From: Faecalicoccus sp.
Lineage (GTDB): Bacteria; Bacillota_I; Bacilli_A; Erysipelotrichales; Erysipelotrichaceae
DNA length: 23,211 bases
Reading direction: 5' to 3'
Assembly: GCA_017941505.1 (NCBI GenBank)
Contig: JAGAWH010000192.1
Location: 1-23,211 of the forward strand
Position numbers and translations under genes: made by a program. This document shows, piece by piece, positions 1 to 7,217 of the stretch (positions within the stretch are counted from its first letter, which is position 1; each line of letters starts with the position of its first letter). The notes under the pieces were generated by a model. The model did no database searches. It had not been told where the DNA came from and saw only the letters and a list, made by a program, of their open reading frames with translations.

Positions 1-1
1 G

Positions 2-427
2 CCCGAAGCTCTTACAGAAGAAGGCTGGACATTTGTTGGCTGGTTTAAGGACGCATCCGGATCGGAAGCATATGATTTTGCGACACCGGTTACTGACGAT
101 ACTACATTATTTGCCAACTGGGCAGAGAATGAATATACAGTAACTTTTGATGCCAATGGACATGGCACTGCACCTAGTGCCCAGACCATCAAGCATGGAG
201 ACAAAGCAGTACAGCCCGAAGCTCTTACAGAAGAAGGCTGGACATTTGTTGGCTGGTTTAAGGACGCATCCGGATCGGAAGCATATGATTTTGCGACACC
301 GGTTACTGACGATACTACATTATTTGCCAACTGGACAGAGAATGAATACACAGTAACCTTTGACGCCAACGGACATGGCAAAGCCCCGGAAGCCCAGACC
401 ATCAAGCATGGAGACAAGGCAGTACAG
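2..427 (+). repeat. Two tandem 213-bp in-frame coding repeats
   Basis: The unit starting at 2 recurs at 215 and, more diverged, at 428, a period of 213 bases or 71 codons. The first 120 bases of units one and two (2-121 and 215-334) are identical, including silent positions. This points to recent duplication or gene conversion. The array may continue to the left of the window. Confidence 0.9.
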
Positions 428-982
428 CCTGAAGCTCTTACAGAGGAAGGCTGGACATTTGGTGGATGGTATAAGGACGCAGCAGGAACAGAAGCATATG
501 ATTTTGCGACACCGGTTACCGCTGATATCACATTATTTGCCAAGTGGGCAGAGAATGCTACGAAATATACAATCAGTTATGATTTGAACGGTGGTACCCT
601 TGATGGAAAGACTGGTATTATTACAGTCGAGGCCGAAGATGGTACGACCATTACTATCCTTGCAGAACCAACCAGAGAAGGATATAAGTTCACTTATTGG
701 AAGGGTTCTGAATATCATCCTGGTGACAGCTATAAAGTTGAAGGTGACCATACTTTTGTTGCTCAATGGGAGAAAATAAATGATTCTTCAGAGATTATCA
801 AAAATGATCCAACACCGGAAAATAGACCTAATACAACAAATCCGACTGCAGTTAACCGTGTCGGTACACCGAATACGGGATTGGAAAGTCATTTGTTGAT
901 GTGGGTTACTTTGATGGCTGCATCGATTTTGGCACTTGTATTATTGTTCTTCATGAGAATGAATAATAACGAACAAGCATAA
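2..982 (+). CDS. Surface protein with InlB-type B repeats and C-terminal sorting signal (3' part only)
   Basis: Open from the left edge; the 5' end lies outside the window. The frame encodes tandem Listeria-Bacteroides repeats (Flg_new/InlB B-repeat family) with the usual pattern of TVTFDANGHG, a GD turn, EGWTFVGWFKDA and TLFANW. Two 71-residue units are almost identical. A third is diverged (GGWYKDAAG, FAKW), and a last, more distant unit ends in FVAQWEK. A Pro/Asn/Thr-rich linker follows, then TPNTG, a hydrophobic segment of about 20 residues and a short tail (RMNNNEQA). That is the plan of a sortase-anchored protein. The motif is TPNTG rather than LPxTG and the tail holds only one basic residue, so anchoring could instead be by simple membrane retention. 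The role is probably adhesion or host/surface interaction (inferred). A terminator follows within 10 bases of the stop. Confidence 0.88.
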   Translation, partial: PEALTEEGWTFVGWFKDASGSEAYDFATPVTDDTTLFANWAENEYTVTFDANGHGTAPSAQTIKHGDKAVQPEALTEEGWTFVGWFKDASGSEAYDFATPVTDDTTLFANWTENEYTVTFDANGHGKAPEAQTIKHGDKAVQPEALTEEGWTFGGWYKDAAGTEAYDFATPVTADITLFAKWAENATKYTISYDLNGGTLDGKTGIITVEAEDGTTITILAEPTREGYKFTYWKGSEYHPGDSYKVEGDHTFVAQWEKINDSSEIIKNDPTPENRPNTTNPTAVNRVGTPNTGLESHLLMWVTLMAASILALVLLFFMRMNNNEQA

Positions 983-991
983 CAAGCTATT

Positions 992-1030
992 GCGGTAATA
1001 GAATGATACACATTCTGTTACCGCTTTTTT
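992..1030 (+). terminator. Intrinsic terminator of the surface-protein gene
   Basis: A 14-base-pair stem (992-1005 with 1011-1024, one G-U pair) with a 5-base loop is followed by six T residues. It ends the surface-protein transcript. Confidence 0.93.
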
Positions 1031-1066
1031 ATATAGTAAGCAGTAGATTTATGTTACTATAATCCC

Positions 1067-1714
1067 ATGAAAAAGATTAACGAGTATAAAACATATATAT
1101 TTGATTTAGACGGCACCTTGATTGATTCTATGGGTGTTTGGCATATGATTGATGAGTGGTTCTTTGAACGTAGAAATATGGAATTGCCAAAGGATTATAT
1201 GGATAGTGTTAATACGCTGAATTTTAAAGAAGCAGCTATTTATACCATAGACAGGTTTGGATTAACCGATTCTATCGAGTCGGTTATGAAGGAATGGATG
1301 GATGATGCCGTATATGCCTATGGACATGAGATTGAATGTAAACCGTATGTGCCGGAATACCTCCATAAATTAAAATCAGAGAACAAAAAAATATCTCTTG
1401 CGACCTCATCAGATAAGGCTCTTTATGAAGCTGTATTAAAAAGACATGGTCTATATGATTTGTTTGATGCCTTTGTGACTACACATGATGTCAAGCGTGC
1501 GAAAGGATTTCCTGATATTTATGAAAAGGCTGCCTCACTGATTGGTTCTGATGTCAATGATTGTATCGTCTTTGAAGATTTATATGAGGCCATAACAGGG
1601 GCTAAGATGGGTGGTTTTACAGTGGCTGCTGTAGAGGATCCCTTTGCCTCGAATGTATCGAAAATTTTAGATATTTCAGATTACTATATCGAATCGTTTG
1701 AAAAATTATTATAA
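1067..1714 (+). CDS. HAD-superfamily hydrolase (beta-phosphoglucomutase-like phosphatase)
   Basis: A 215-residue subfamily I HAD protein. Motif I is FDLDGT (D13, D15), where the first Asp forms the phospho-enzyme. An alpha-helical cap follows, then motif II (LATSSD), the motif III lysine (RAKGFPDIY) and motif IV (VFEDLYEAI). The usual ED-S-x-x-G is changed to ED-L-Y-E-A. The likely activity is dephosphorylation of a small sugar phosphate or similar metabolite; the substrate cannot be told. The start at 1067 is the only ATG ahead of motif I, but it has no Shine-Dalgarno sequence, and a TATAAT hexamer lies just three bases upstream (1058-1063). The ROK kinase begins 31 bases after the stop, so the two may serve one sugar pathway. 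Confidence 0.9.
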   Translation: MKKINEYKTYIFDLDGTLIDSMGVWHMIDEWFFERRNMELPKDYMDSVNTLNFKEAAIYTIDRFGLTDSIESVMKEWMDDAVYAYGHEIECKPYVPEYLHKLKSENKKISLATSSDKALYEAVLKRHGLYDLFDAFVTTHDVKRAKGFPDIYEKAASLIGSDVNDCIVFEDLYEAITGAKMGGFTVAAVEDPFASNVSKILDISDYYIESFEKLL

Positions 1715-1745
1715 TGTATTTAAGGAAAATTACAGGAGGATCATA

Positions 1746-2645
1746 ATGAACAAATTAGTATTCGATGTAGGTGGAACGGCTTTAAAATACAGCCTTATGA
1801 CCAATGATGCTGAGATTTTAGAAAAAGGTGAAGTTCCTACACCAAAGGAAAGCCAGGAACAATTCTTAGATACTTTAAAAGGTGTTTTTGACAAGTATAA
1901 AGATCGGGTAGATGGTATTGCGATGAGCTTACCGGGAACCATTGATGCCACAACCGGCCATGTCTATGCACCGGGTGCGTTAAGCTATAATTATGATACG
2001 GATTTAGGACCGGCCATCGAGAAAAAATGCGGTGTTAAGGTTTATATGCAGAATGATGGTAAAGCTGCAGCTTTAGCGGAAGTCTGGAAGGGAAATCTGG
2101 CAGACGTTGAAAATGGCGTTGTGATCATTTTAGGAACCGGAATCGGCGGCGGAATCATCCAGAATAAACGTGTATTACCGGGTAATAATTTATTTGCCGG
2201 AGAATTATCTTATGTATCTTTAGGTATGGATGGCTTCTTTAAGGATGCATGGGCAGTTAAAGGCTCAACAAGTGCTTTGACAGGTACAGTTGCCGCAATA
2301 AAAGGTGTCGATAAGCATGAAATGAACGGATTCAAGGTATTTGAATTAATTGAAGCAGGGGATGAAGAAACAATCGCGGCTTTTGAAAACTTCTGTAAAG
2401 TGAATGCGGTTGGTATTTATAACTTACAATGTATCTTAGATCCGCAAAAAATGTTAGTAGGCGGTGGAATCTCCCGTCAGCCAAAGGTTGTAGAAGGCAT
2501 CCGTAAGGAATTGGATATGATTTATGATGCACTTCCATTCCCAATTCCACGCGCAAAAGTAGATGTTTGTAAACACTTCAATGATTCCAATATGATCGGA
2601 GCATTATATAACTTCCTTGTGATGAATGGAGATATAAAAGACTAA
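1746..2645 (+). CDS. ROK-family sugar kinase without the zinc motif
   Basis: 299 residues, probably an ATP-dependent cytoplasmic sugar kinase. The phosphate-binding loop is DVGGT (7-11), the catalytic Asp is in the QNDGKAAALAE segment (D104), and GTGIGGG (130-136) binds the adenine nucleotide region. Classical ROK kinases then carry EIGH and a Cys-rich zinc motif. Here the segment reads GELSYVSL, with neither the His nor the Cys cluster. That is a feature of the beta-glucoside kinase (BglK)-like branch, so phospho-beta-glucoside metabolism is possible, but the sugar is not established. The start was chosen at 1746 because AGGAGG lies at 1734-1739, six bases upstream; the frame is open 48 bases further with no RBS. 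A TATAAT at 1710-1715 could give it its own promoter. A terminator follows. Confidence 0.9.
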   Translation: MNKLVFDVGGTALKYSLMTNDAEILEKGEVPTPKESQEQFLDTLKGVFDKYKDRVDGIAMSLPGTIDATTGHVYAPGALSYNYDTDLGPAIEKKCGVKVYMQNDGKAAALAEVWKGNLADVENGVVIILGTGIGGGIIQNKRVLPGNNLFAGELSYVSLGMDGFFKDAWAVKGSTSALTGTVAAIKGVDKHEMNGFKVFELIEAGDEETIAAFENFCKVNAVGIYNLQCILDPQKMLVGGGISRQPKVVEGIRKELDMIYDALPFPIPRAKVDVCKHFNDSNMIGALYNFLVMNGDIKD

Positions 2646-2671
2646 AAGGGCAAATCAACTTGCCCTTTTTT
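2644..2671 (+). terminator. Terminator of the ROK kinase gene
   Basis: A 10-base-pair stem (2644-2653 with 2660-2669, core AGGGCAA/TTGCCCT), a 6-base loop and a T run. It begins at the stop codon of the kinase gene. Confidence 0.9.
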
Positions 2672-2690
2672 GGCCTTTATAGGGAGATGT

Positions 2691-2720
2691 TAAAAACAGT
2701 TCCGATAAAATCGAAACTGT
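2691..2720 (-). terminator. Terminator of the minus-strand hydrolase operon
   Basis: Arms 2696-2706 and 2710-2720 form an 11-base-pair stem. Read on the minus strand the single odd pair is G-U, while on the plus strand it is a C-A mismatch. The T tract (complement of 2692-2696) also lies on the minus-strand side. It directly abuts the hydrolase stop codon. Confidence 0.85.
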
Positions 2721-3629
2721 CTAGAAGTATTTTTCGATAAAGGTATCAATAATGTCCCAATATAATTCCGTATGTTTATATAAAGAAGCCCCATGCCCTG
2801 CATCGGGAAAGGCATGTTGTTCTTTAATGCCGTTAGCTGCTTTATACAATATATCCATATGATCAAAAGGAACAAAAGTATCTTTTTGCCCATGAAGGAA
2901 TAGGATGGGAAGCTTATTCTTTTTTAATTGGTTAATACAGCTTGCCTCATGTAAATCGTATTTTGCGAGCTTTCTAACAAATATATTGGCGATGTTCAAC
3001 AAAGGAAAGGAAGGCAGATGAAATAATATCTTCAGAACATGGGAAAATTGATCCCAGACCGAGGTGTATCCACAATCTTCAATAATCAATTTCACATTGT
3101 CCGGAAGGGCTTCGCCGGCTGTCATCATGACAGTGGCAGCTCCCATCGAAATTCCATAAAGAACTATTTCAGCCTCAGAATCCTTTTCCAGGATAAACGA
3201 TATCCATCTGCAGATATCTTTTCTTTCTAACCATCCCATACCGCGATATCTTCCTTCCGAAAAAGAATGAGCCCTTGCTGCAGGAAGCAGGCAGGAGTAT
3301 CCCATTCGATAGAAGTGCAAAGCTCTTGTTAACATTTCATAGGGACTGTTGGAAAAGCCATGGCAGAGAATCGCATATTTATGACCTGCATTTTCTACAT
3401 ATAATGCTTTTAACTTTAACCCATCAAAGGATTGGATTTCACAGACAGTATATGTGAAATTTTCTCCTTCTTTCAGCATCTTGCCGGTACGCTCAATGTA
3501 ATCATTCTTTTTGTCCGGTAATTTGGATCCAAAACCCGGGAATTGGTTATCCAGTGCATATTTAAATAACCAAAATGCCCCCAGGAATAGAATAATCACA
3601 ATCACAATTATACTAAGCATTAAATACAT
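2721..3629 (-). CDS. Membrane-anchored alpha/beta hydrolase
   Basis: 302 residues. An N-terminal hydrophobic segment (about 4-23) should anchor the protein in the membrane with the hydrolase domain behind it. HGFSNSPYEM (90-99) is the oxyanion-hole region. GISMGA holds nucleophile S161, HGQKDTFVP holds acid D250, and DAGHGAS holds H279, so the triad is complete. It resembles the YqkD-like/serine aminopeptidase-like hydrolases of Bacillota; the substrate (ester, peptide or lipid) is unknown. The start overlaps the last 17 bases of the upstream MalY-type gene; a second ATG three codons on would shorten this to 8 bases. No clear RBS is seen, so translational coupling is likely. Confidence 0.9.
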   Translation of the reverse strand: MYLMLSIIVIVIILFLGAFWLFKYALDNQFPGFGSKLPDKKNDYIERTGKMLKEGENFTYTVCEIQSFDGLKLKALYVENAGHKYAILCHGFSNSPYEMLTRALHFYRMGYSCLLPAARAHSFSEGRYRGMGWLERKDICRWISFILEKDSEAEIVLYGISMGAATVMMTAGEALPDNVKLIIEDCGYTSVWDQFSHVLKILFHLPSFPLLNIANIFVRKLAKYDLHEASCINQLKKNKLPILFLHGQKDTFVPFDHMDILYKAANGIKEQHAFPDAGHGASLYKHTELYWDIIDTFIEKYF

Positions 3630-4812
3630 ACGTGTTTAAGCGGTCCATTGCTTCTACCACAAGATCATATGGCAGAGCAAAGTTCATACGAATGGTGTTA
3701 TCCATTTTAAATGGACGGCCATCCTGCCATATAACACCGACTTCAACCCCTTTTCTTAATAATTCATCACAGGTCATATCATGTTCTTCCAACCACTTAG
3801 AAGCATCCAGATACAACATATATGTTCCCTGCGGACGACCAAAAGTTACGCCTTTAAAGTGTTCTTCAATAAAGTCACAGGCATAATTGATATTCTTTTC
3901 AATCGTCTGGCATAATTCATCAACCCATACTCTTCCTTCCGGTTTATAAGCACCCATCAGGGCATGCATTGATAAAACGTTACAGCTGTTGTAGTGGGTC
4001 GCATTGCTGACAAGTTTCATAGAATCCTGTAATCGCTTGTTGTAGACGATATGATAGGAGCCAATCAAACCGGCCAGGTTAAATGTTTTTGAAGGTGCAT
4101 AAATACCGATGGTATGTTCGCGGGCATACTCAGATACCGATTGTGTCGGAATGTGTTTATATCCCGGCAGGATAATATCAGACCATATTTCATCAGAAAT
4201 AACGGTACATTCATATTTTTCAAATAATGCCATGGCTGCTTCGATTTCTTCTTTTTCCCATACACGTCCGGAAGGGTTATGCGGCGAACAGAAGATGACG
4301 GTATGGATATGATTTTCAATAATCTTTTTCTCCATATCCTCTAAGTCCATACGCCATATATTGTTTTCATCTTTAACTAAGTCAGAGATGACTACTTTTC
4401 TGGCCGTAGAATCCAGCACAGCAGTAAAACCAATATATAATGGGCCATTTACTAATATTGCTTCGGAAGGTGCTGTAAAGGCATGTAAACAGGTAGATAC
4501 ACAGCCAAGTACACCATTTTCGTATCCGATATTTTCTTTAGTGAGATTTTCTACACCGTTACGGTCTTTCTGCCAATTGATGATGGCATCATAATATTCA
4601 TCGCGCATCATAAAGTAACCGAAATGAGGCTCATTCACACGGGCATGGATGGCATTTGTGATCTCCGGGAATACCGGGAAATTCATATCAGCAACCCACA
4701 TCGGAAGCTTGGAAAAGCCCTCTTTAACTTCAACTCCCGGAATAGGGATGATGTCTAAAGCGTAGGCATCGTGTCCGGCACGATCCATTTTGGATGTAAA
4801 GTCATATTTCAT
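3613..4812 (-). CDS. MalY/PatB-family PLP-dependent C-S lyase (cystathionine beta-lyase type)
   Basis: 399 residues of aminotransferase fold I. The N-terminus (MDRAGHDAYALD, then LPMWVADMNFPV) is characteristic of the MalY/PatB group. FCSPHNPSGRVW (about 174-185) and SDEIWSD (206-212) are cofactor and substrate-binding segments. APSKTFNLAG holds the PLP lysine, K242. The expected reaction is cleavage of cystathionine or a related cysteine conjugate to a thiol, pyruvate and ammonia. The start was set at 4812: the frame runs to an ATG at 4836, but an AAGGAG lies between the two, ten bases before 4812. It heads a two-gene minus-strand unit with the hydrolase. Confidence 0.92.
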   Translation of the reverse strand: MKYDFTSKMDRAGHDAYALDIIPIPGVEVKEGFSKLPMWVADMNFPVFPEITNAIHARVNEPHFGYFMMRDEYYDAIINWQKDRNGVENLTKENIGYENGVLGCVSTCLHAFTAPSEAILVNGPLYIGFTAVLDSTARKVVISDLVKDENNIWRMDLEDMEKKIIENHIHTVIFCSPHNPSGRVWEKEEIEAAMALFEKYECTVISDEIWSDIILPGYKHIPTQSVSEYAREHTIGIYAPSKTFNLAGLIGSYHIVYNKRLQDSMKLVSNATHYNSCNVLSMHALMGAYKPEGRVWVDELCQTIEKNINYACDFIEEHFKGVTFGRPQGTYMLYLDASKWLEEHDMTCDELLRKGVEVGVIWQDGRPFKMDNTIRMNFALPYDLVVEAMDRLNTYVFNA

Positions 4813-4838
4813 AATAATTATTCTCCTTAACGACATTC

Positions 4839-4847
4839 ATTTTAACA
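4839..4847 (-). promoter_or_regulatory. Extended -10 promoter of the MalY/hydrolase operon
   Basis: On the minus strand TGTTAAAAT (TGn plus TAAAAT) sits about 27 bases before the chosen start at 4812. No convincing -35 is seen, which is common with TGn promoters. Confidence 0.5.
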
Positions 4848-4890
4848 TATGGGAATGGGATAGAGAGAAAGAAATGTAGTATTAAAATAG

Positions 4891-4922
4891 ATGATTGCAT
4901 CAATGATTTGAAGTGCAATCAT
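4891..4922. repeat. Inverted repeat in the malY-hflX divergent gap
   Basis: Perfect 9-base arms ATGATTGCA (4891-4899) and TGCAATCAT (4914-4922) are separated by 14 bases. It lies between two divergent genes and has no T tract, so it is better explained as a protein-binding site than a terminator. The regulator is unknown. Confidence 0.5.
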
Positions 4923-4947
4923 GACTGTAAACGATTGTAGAAGTTGA

Positions 4948-6198
4948 ATGCGTAAATATGATAGTATGTCATTAGCTATGTATACAACAGAACAGGAAAA
5001 AGAAAAATATATTTTATTTAAAATATCCGATAAAGATGATTTAGATGAGTTAGCAGCACTTGTGGATACCGCCGGTGGAGAAGTGGTTGGCCGTGTTACA
5101 CAGGATATGGATAAACCGCATCCCGCATTGTACCTGGGAACAGGGAAGGTGAAGTGGTTAAAAGAATATGCGGATTTCTGTAAGGCGGATGGAATAGTCT
5201 GCGATGATGAATTAACACCTGCCCAGCATAAAAATCTAGCAGAGATGATGAAACCGATGAAGGTGCTGGATCGAACCCTGATTATCTTAGATATTTTCGC
5301 AAAGCACGCTACCACTAAAGAAGGTAAGCTGCAGGTAGAAATGGCCCAGCTTACCTATCGACTGGCGCATTTAAGTGGTATTGGAATTTCGTTATCCCGT
5401 CAGGGAGGTGGAATCGGTACAAGAGGTCCCGGTGAAAAGAAGCTGGAAACGGACCGCAGAGCACTTCGTAAGCGGATAGCTTTTCTGCGTCATGAAATAG
5501 AAGATTTAAAACGAAATCGTGATATTTCAAGACAGAAAAGAATGAATGATCTTCGTCCTATCATCTCTATTGTCGGTTACACCAATGCAGGTAAATCTAC
5601 CTTATTAAATGCACTTACGAAAAGTGATGTTTTAGAAGAAGATGCTCTTTTTGCGACACTTGATCCAACCACAAGACGCTGCAAGATGGAAAACGGGCAG
5701 GAAGTCTTATTTACCGATACGGTTGGATTTATTGATAAATTACCGCATCATTTAATTGATGCCTTTCGAAGTACATTAGAGGAAGTTCGATACGCAGATA
5801 TTTTAATGCATGTGGTAGACGGATCCAGTGAAGACGTAGATAATCATATGAAGGTTGTCTATGAAACGCTGGATACATTAAATATAACGGACAAACCGAT
5901 TATTACGGTTATCAATAAAAGTGACTTAATAAAAGAAGACAAGTTATTTACCGATGTGCACGCAAAGGCAATTGTCCATATCAGTGCAAAGAAGAAATTA
6001 GGCTTAGATGATCTTCTAAAAGAAATAATGAATCTGGTCAATGAAGAAAGAATATGGATAGATACAATTTATCCATATGACAAGGCTACCGCAATATCCT
6101 TAATCCATCAATATGGACAGGTAGTATCGGAGGAATATGAAGAGGATGGAATTCATATACAAGCCTATGTGCCGAAACGATTTTTAGACAAGAAATGA
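4948..6198 (+). CDS. hflX: Ribosome-associated GTPase HflX
   Basis: 416 residues from the first ATG. The N-terminal HflX domain shows the LGTGKVKWLKEY segment and a coiled region ending in the family signature (GGGIGTRGPGEKKLETDRR). The G domain follows: G1 GYTNAGKS (from 5575), a DPTTR switch I, DTVGFIDKLPHHL (G3) and NKSD (G4). HflX binds the 50S subunit and rescues or splits stalled ribosomes, notably under heat or antibiotic stress. ATGs at 4948, 4966 and 4978 are all possible starts and none has a strong RBS. A TATGAT at 4957-4962 would place transcription start inside the longest version, so 4966 or 4978 with little or no leader is a serious alternative. Confidence 0.95.
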   Translation: MRKYDSMSLAMYTTEQEKEKYILFKISDKDDLDELAALVDTAGGEVVGRVTQDMDKPHPALYLGTGKVKWLKEYADFCKADGIVCDDELTPAQHKNLAEMMKPMKVLDRTLIILDIFAKHATTKEGKLQVEMAQLTYRLAHLSGIGISLSRQGGGIGTRGPGEKKLETDRRALRKRIAFLRHEIEDLKRNRDISRQKRMNDLRPIISIVGYTNAGKSTLLNALTKSDVLEEDALFATLDPTTRRCKMENGQEVLFTDTVGFIDKLPHHLIDAFRSTLEEVRYADILMHVVDGSSEDVDNHMKVVYETLDTLNITDKPIITVINKSDLIKEDKLFTDVHAKAIVHISAKKKLGLDDLLKEIMNLVNEERIWIDTIYPYDKATAISLIHQYGQVVSEEYEEDGIHIQAYVPKRFLDKK

Positions 6199-6233
6199 GA
6201 TATGTACTGTTGGTGAGAAAACACAATTCGATA

Positions 6234-6239
6234 TATAAT
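6234..6239 (+). promoter_or_regulatory. -10 element of the niaR promoter
   Basis: TATAAT lies 20 bases ahead of the niaR start, with only a weak -35 (TTGGTG near 6210). It suggests niaR is transcribed apart from hflX. The flanking TTGGTG/CACAAT half-palindrome could be an autoregulatory site but is weak. Confidence 0.5.
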
Positions 6240-6259
6240 GATGACTGAGGTGACAAATA

Positions 6260-6769
6260 ATGGAAAAAGAATCCAGACAGGACTTAGTGTTGAAAGTATT
6301 GCGTGAGGCAGAAGGACCGATATCCGGGTCTAAGCTGGCGAAACGTTTTAATGTGTCCCGTCAGGTTATTGTCCAGGATATTGCACTGCTTAGAGCCAGA
6401 GGTGTTTCCATTATCGCAACCGGAAAAGGATATATTTTAGAACACGAACGCTGCATCCGCATTTTTCATGTGAACCACACAGCTGATCAAATTGAAGAAG
6501 AATTAAATGCGGTCGTAGATTGCGGAGCAAGAGTAGAGAATGTGTTTGTGGAACATGATGTATACGGCATTTTAGCAGCTCCGTTAGATTGTGCATCACG
6601 TCGTGATGTAAGACTCTTTATGGAGCAGATCAATGCCGGTAAATCACAGCCCTTAACAAGCCTTACAAAGGGGGTTCACTCTCATCGTGTTAGTGCACCA
6701 AACGAAGAAATTCTGGATGAGGTTGAGCAGTGTTTAAAGGCGCTGGGAATATTAATTTCAAAAGAATAA
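6260..6769 (+). CDS. niaR: Niacin-responsive transcriptional repressor NiaR (HTH plus 3H domain)
   Basis: 169 residues. The N-terminal winged helix (about 7-60, with SGSKLAKRFNVSRQVIVQDI) binds DNA. The C-terminal 3H domain binds a metal and nicotinic acid. H73, E81, H140 and H142 show the same spacing as the nickel ligands known from Thermotoga NiaR (His79, Glu87, His146, His148), so the site looks intact. The protein represses NAD-salvage or niacin-uptake genes when niacin is present. No such target gene is visible in this window, so its regulon lies elsewhere. The RBS is GAGGTGA (6247-6253), six bases before the ATG. Confidence 0.93.
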   Translation: MEKESRQDLVLKVLREAEGPISGSKLAKRFNVSRQVIVQDIALLRARGVSIIATGKGYILEHERCIRIFHVNHTADQIEEELNAVVDCGARVENVFVEHDVYGILAAPLDCASRRDVRLFMEQINAGKSQPLTSLTKGVHSHRVSAPNEEILDEVEQCLKALGILISKE

Positions 6770-6785
6770 AATTTTTTTAAAAAAG

Positions 6786-6820
6786 TGTTTGACACATCCA
6801 AATTCTGATGGTAATATAAG
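6786..6820 (+). promoter_or_regulatory. Strong promoter of the tRNA-Ile/tRNA-Ala unit
   Basis: TTGACA (6789-6794), a 17-base spacer ending in TGG, and TAATAT (6812-6817). It is the best sigma-A match in the window. Transcription should start about 15 bases ahead of the tRNA. Confidence 0.85.
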
Positions 6821-6837
6821 TGAGCATTCAGAAATAC

Positions 6838-6914
<77 letters not shown>

Positions 6915-6935
6915 TTTTCTGGATTAAATATAAAT

Positions 6936-7011
6936 GGGGTGTTAGCTCAGCTGGGAGAGCACCTGCTTTGCAAGCAGGGGGTCATCGGTTCGATCCCGAT
7001 ACGCTCCACCA
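6936..7011 (+). tRNA. tRNA-Ala (TGC)
   Basis: 76 bases with encoded CCA. Acceptor arms GGGGTGT/ACGCTCC (one G-U), anticodon stem CCTGC/GCAGG, and anticodon TGC at 6969-6971. It sits 21 bases after tRNA-Ile in the same transcript. The Ile-Ala order is the one usual in 16S-23S spacers, but no rRNA is present here. Confidence 0.98.
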
Positions 7012-7021
7012 TTTGACAATT

Positions 7022-7046
7022 AAGTCTCGAAAGAGACTTTTTTTTT
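7022..7046 (+). terminator. Terminator of the tRNA operon
   Basis: Seven-base-pair stem AAGTCTC/GAGACTT closed by a GAAA loop, followed by nine T residues. Confidence 0.95.
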
Positions 7047-7186
7047 ATACCCTATTGATCTTTTTTACAGACAGAATTGTACTTTATTGCGGATATTTCC
7101 GTATCTATATATAAAGATGTGAAATCATGTGAACATAGTTTTGTTTTTGTGAAAAATAAGCATTTTGAAAGTCCATGCGATAGCTG

Positions 7187-7195
7187 TGCTATAAT
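7187..7195 (+). promoter_or_regulatory. Extended -10 promoter of the ftsX1-ctpA operon
   Basis: TGCTATAAT is a perfect TGn-TATAAT, with TTGAAA (7165-7170) as a -35 at a slightly long 19-base spacing. The predicted start near 7202 gives a short leader containing the ftsX1 RBS. This also shows that an upstream extension of the frame to 7077 is not translated. Confidence 0.8.
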
Positions 7196-7217
7196 GGAGT
7201 CTGATTGGAGTGAGCTG

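Noticed and set aside
147..587. Frames of 69 and 75 codons inside the surface-protein repeats
   Set aside because: They are shifted-frame readings of the tandem repeats; the B-repeat frame is continuous through the region.
7077..7217. N-terminal extension of FtsX1 by 47 codons
   Set aside because: It spans the TGn-TATAAT promoter, has no RBS, and the ATG at 7218 has a good RBS and the normal FtsX start.
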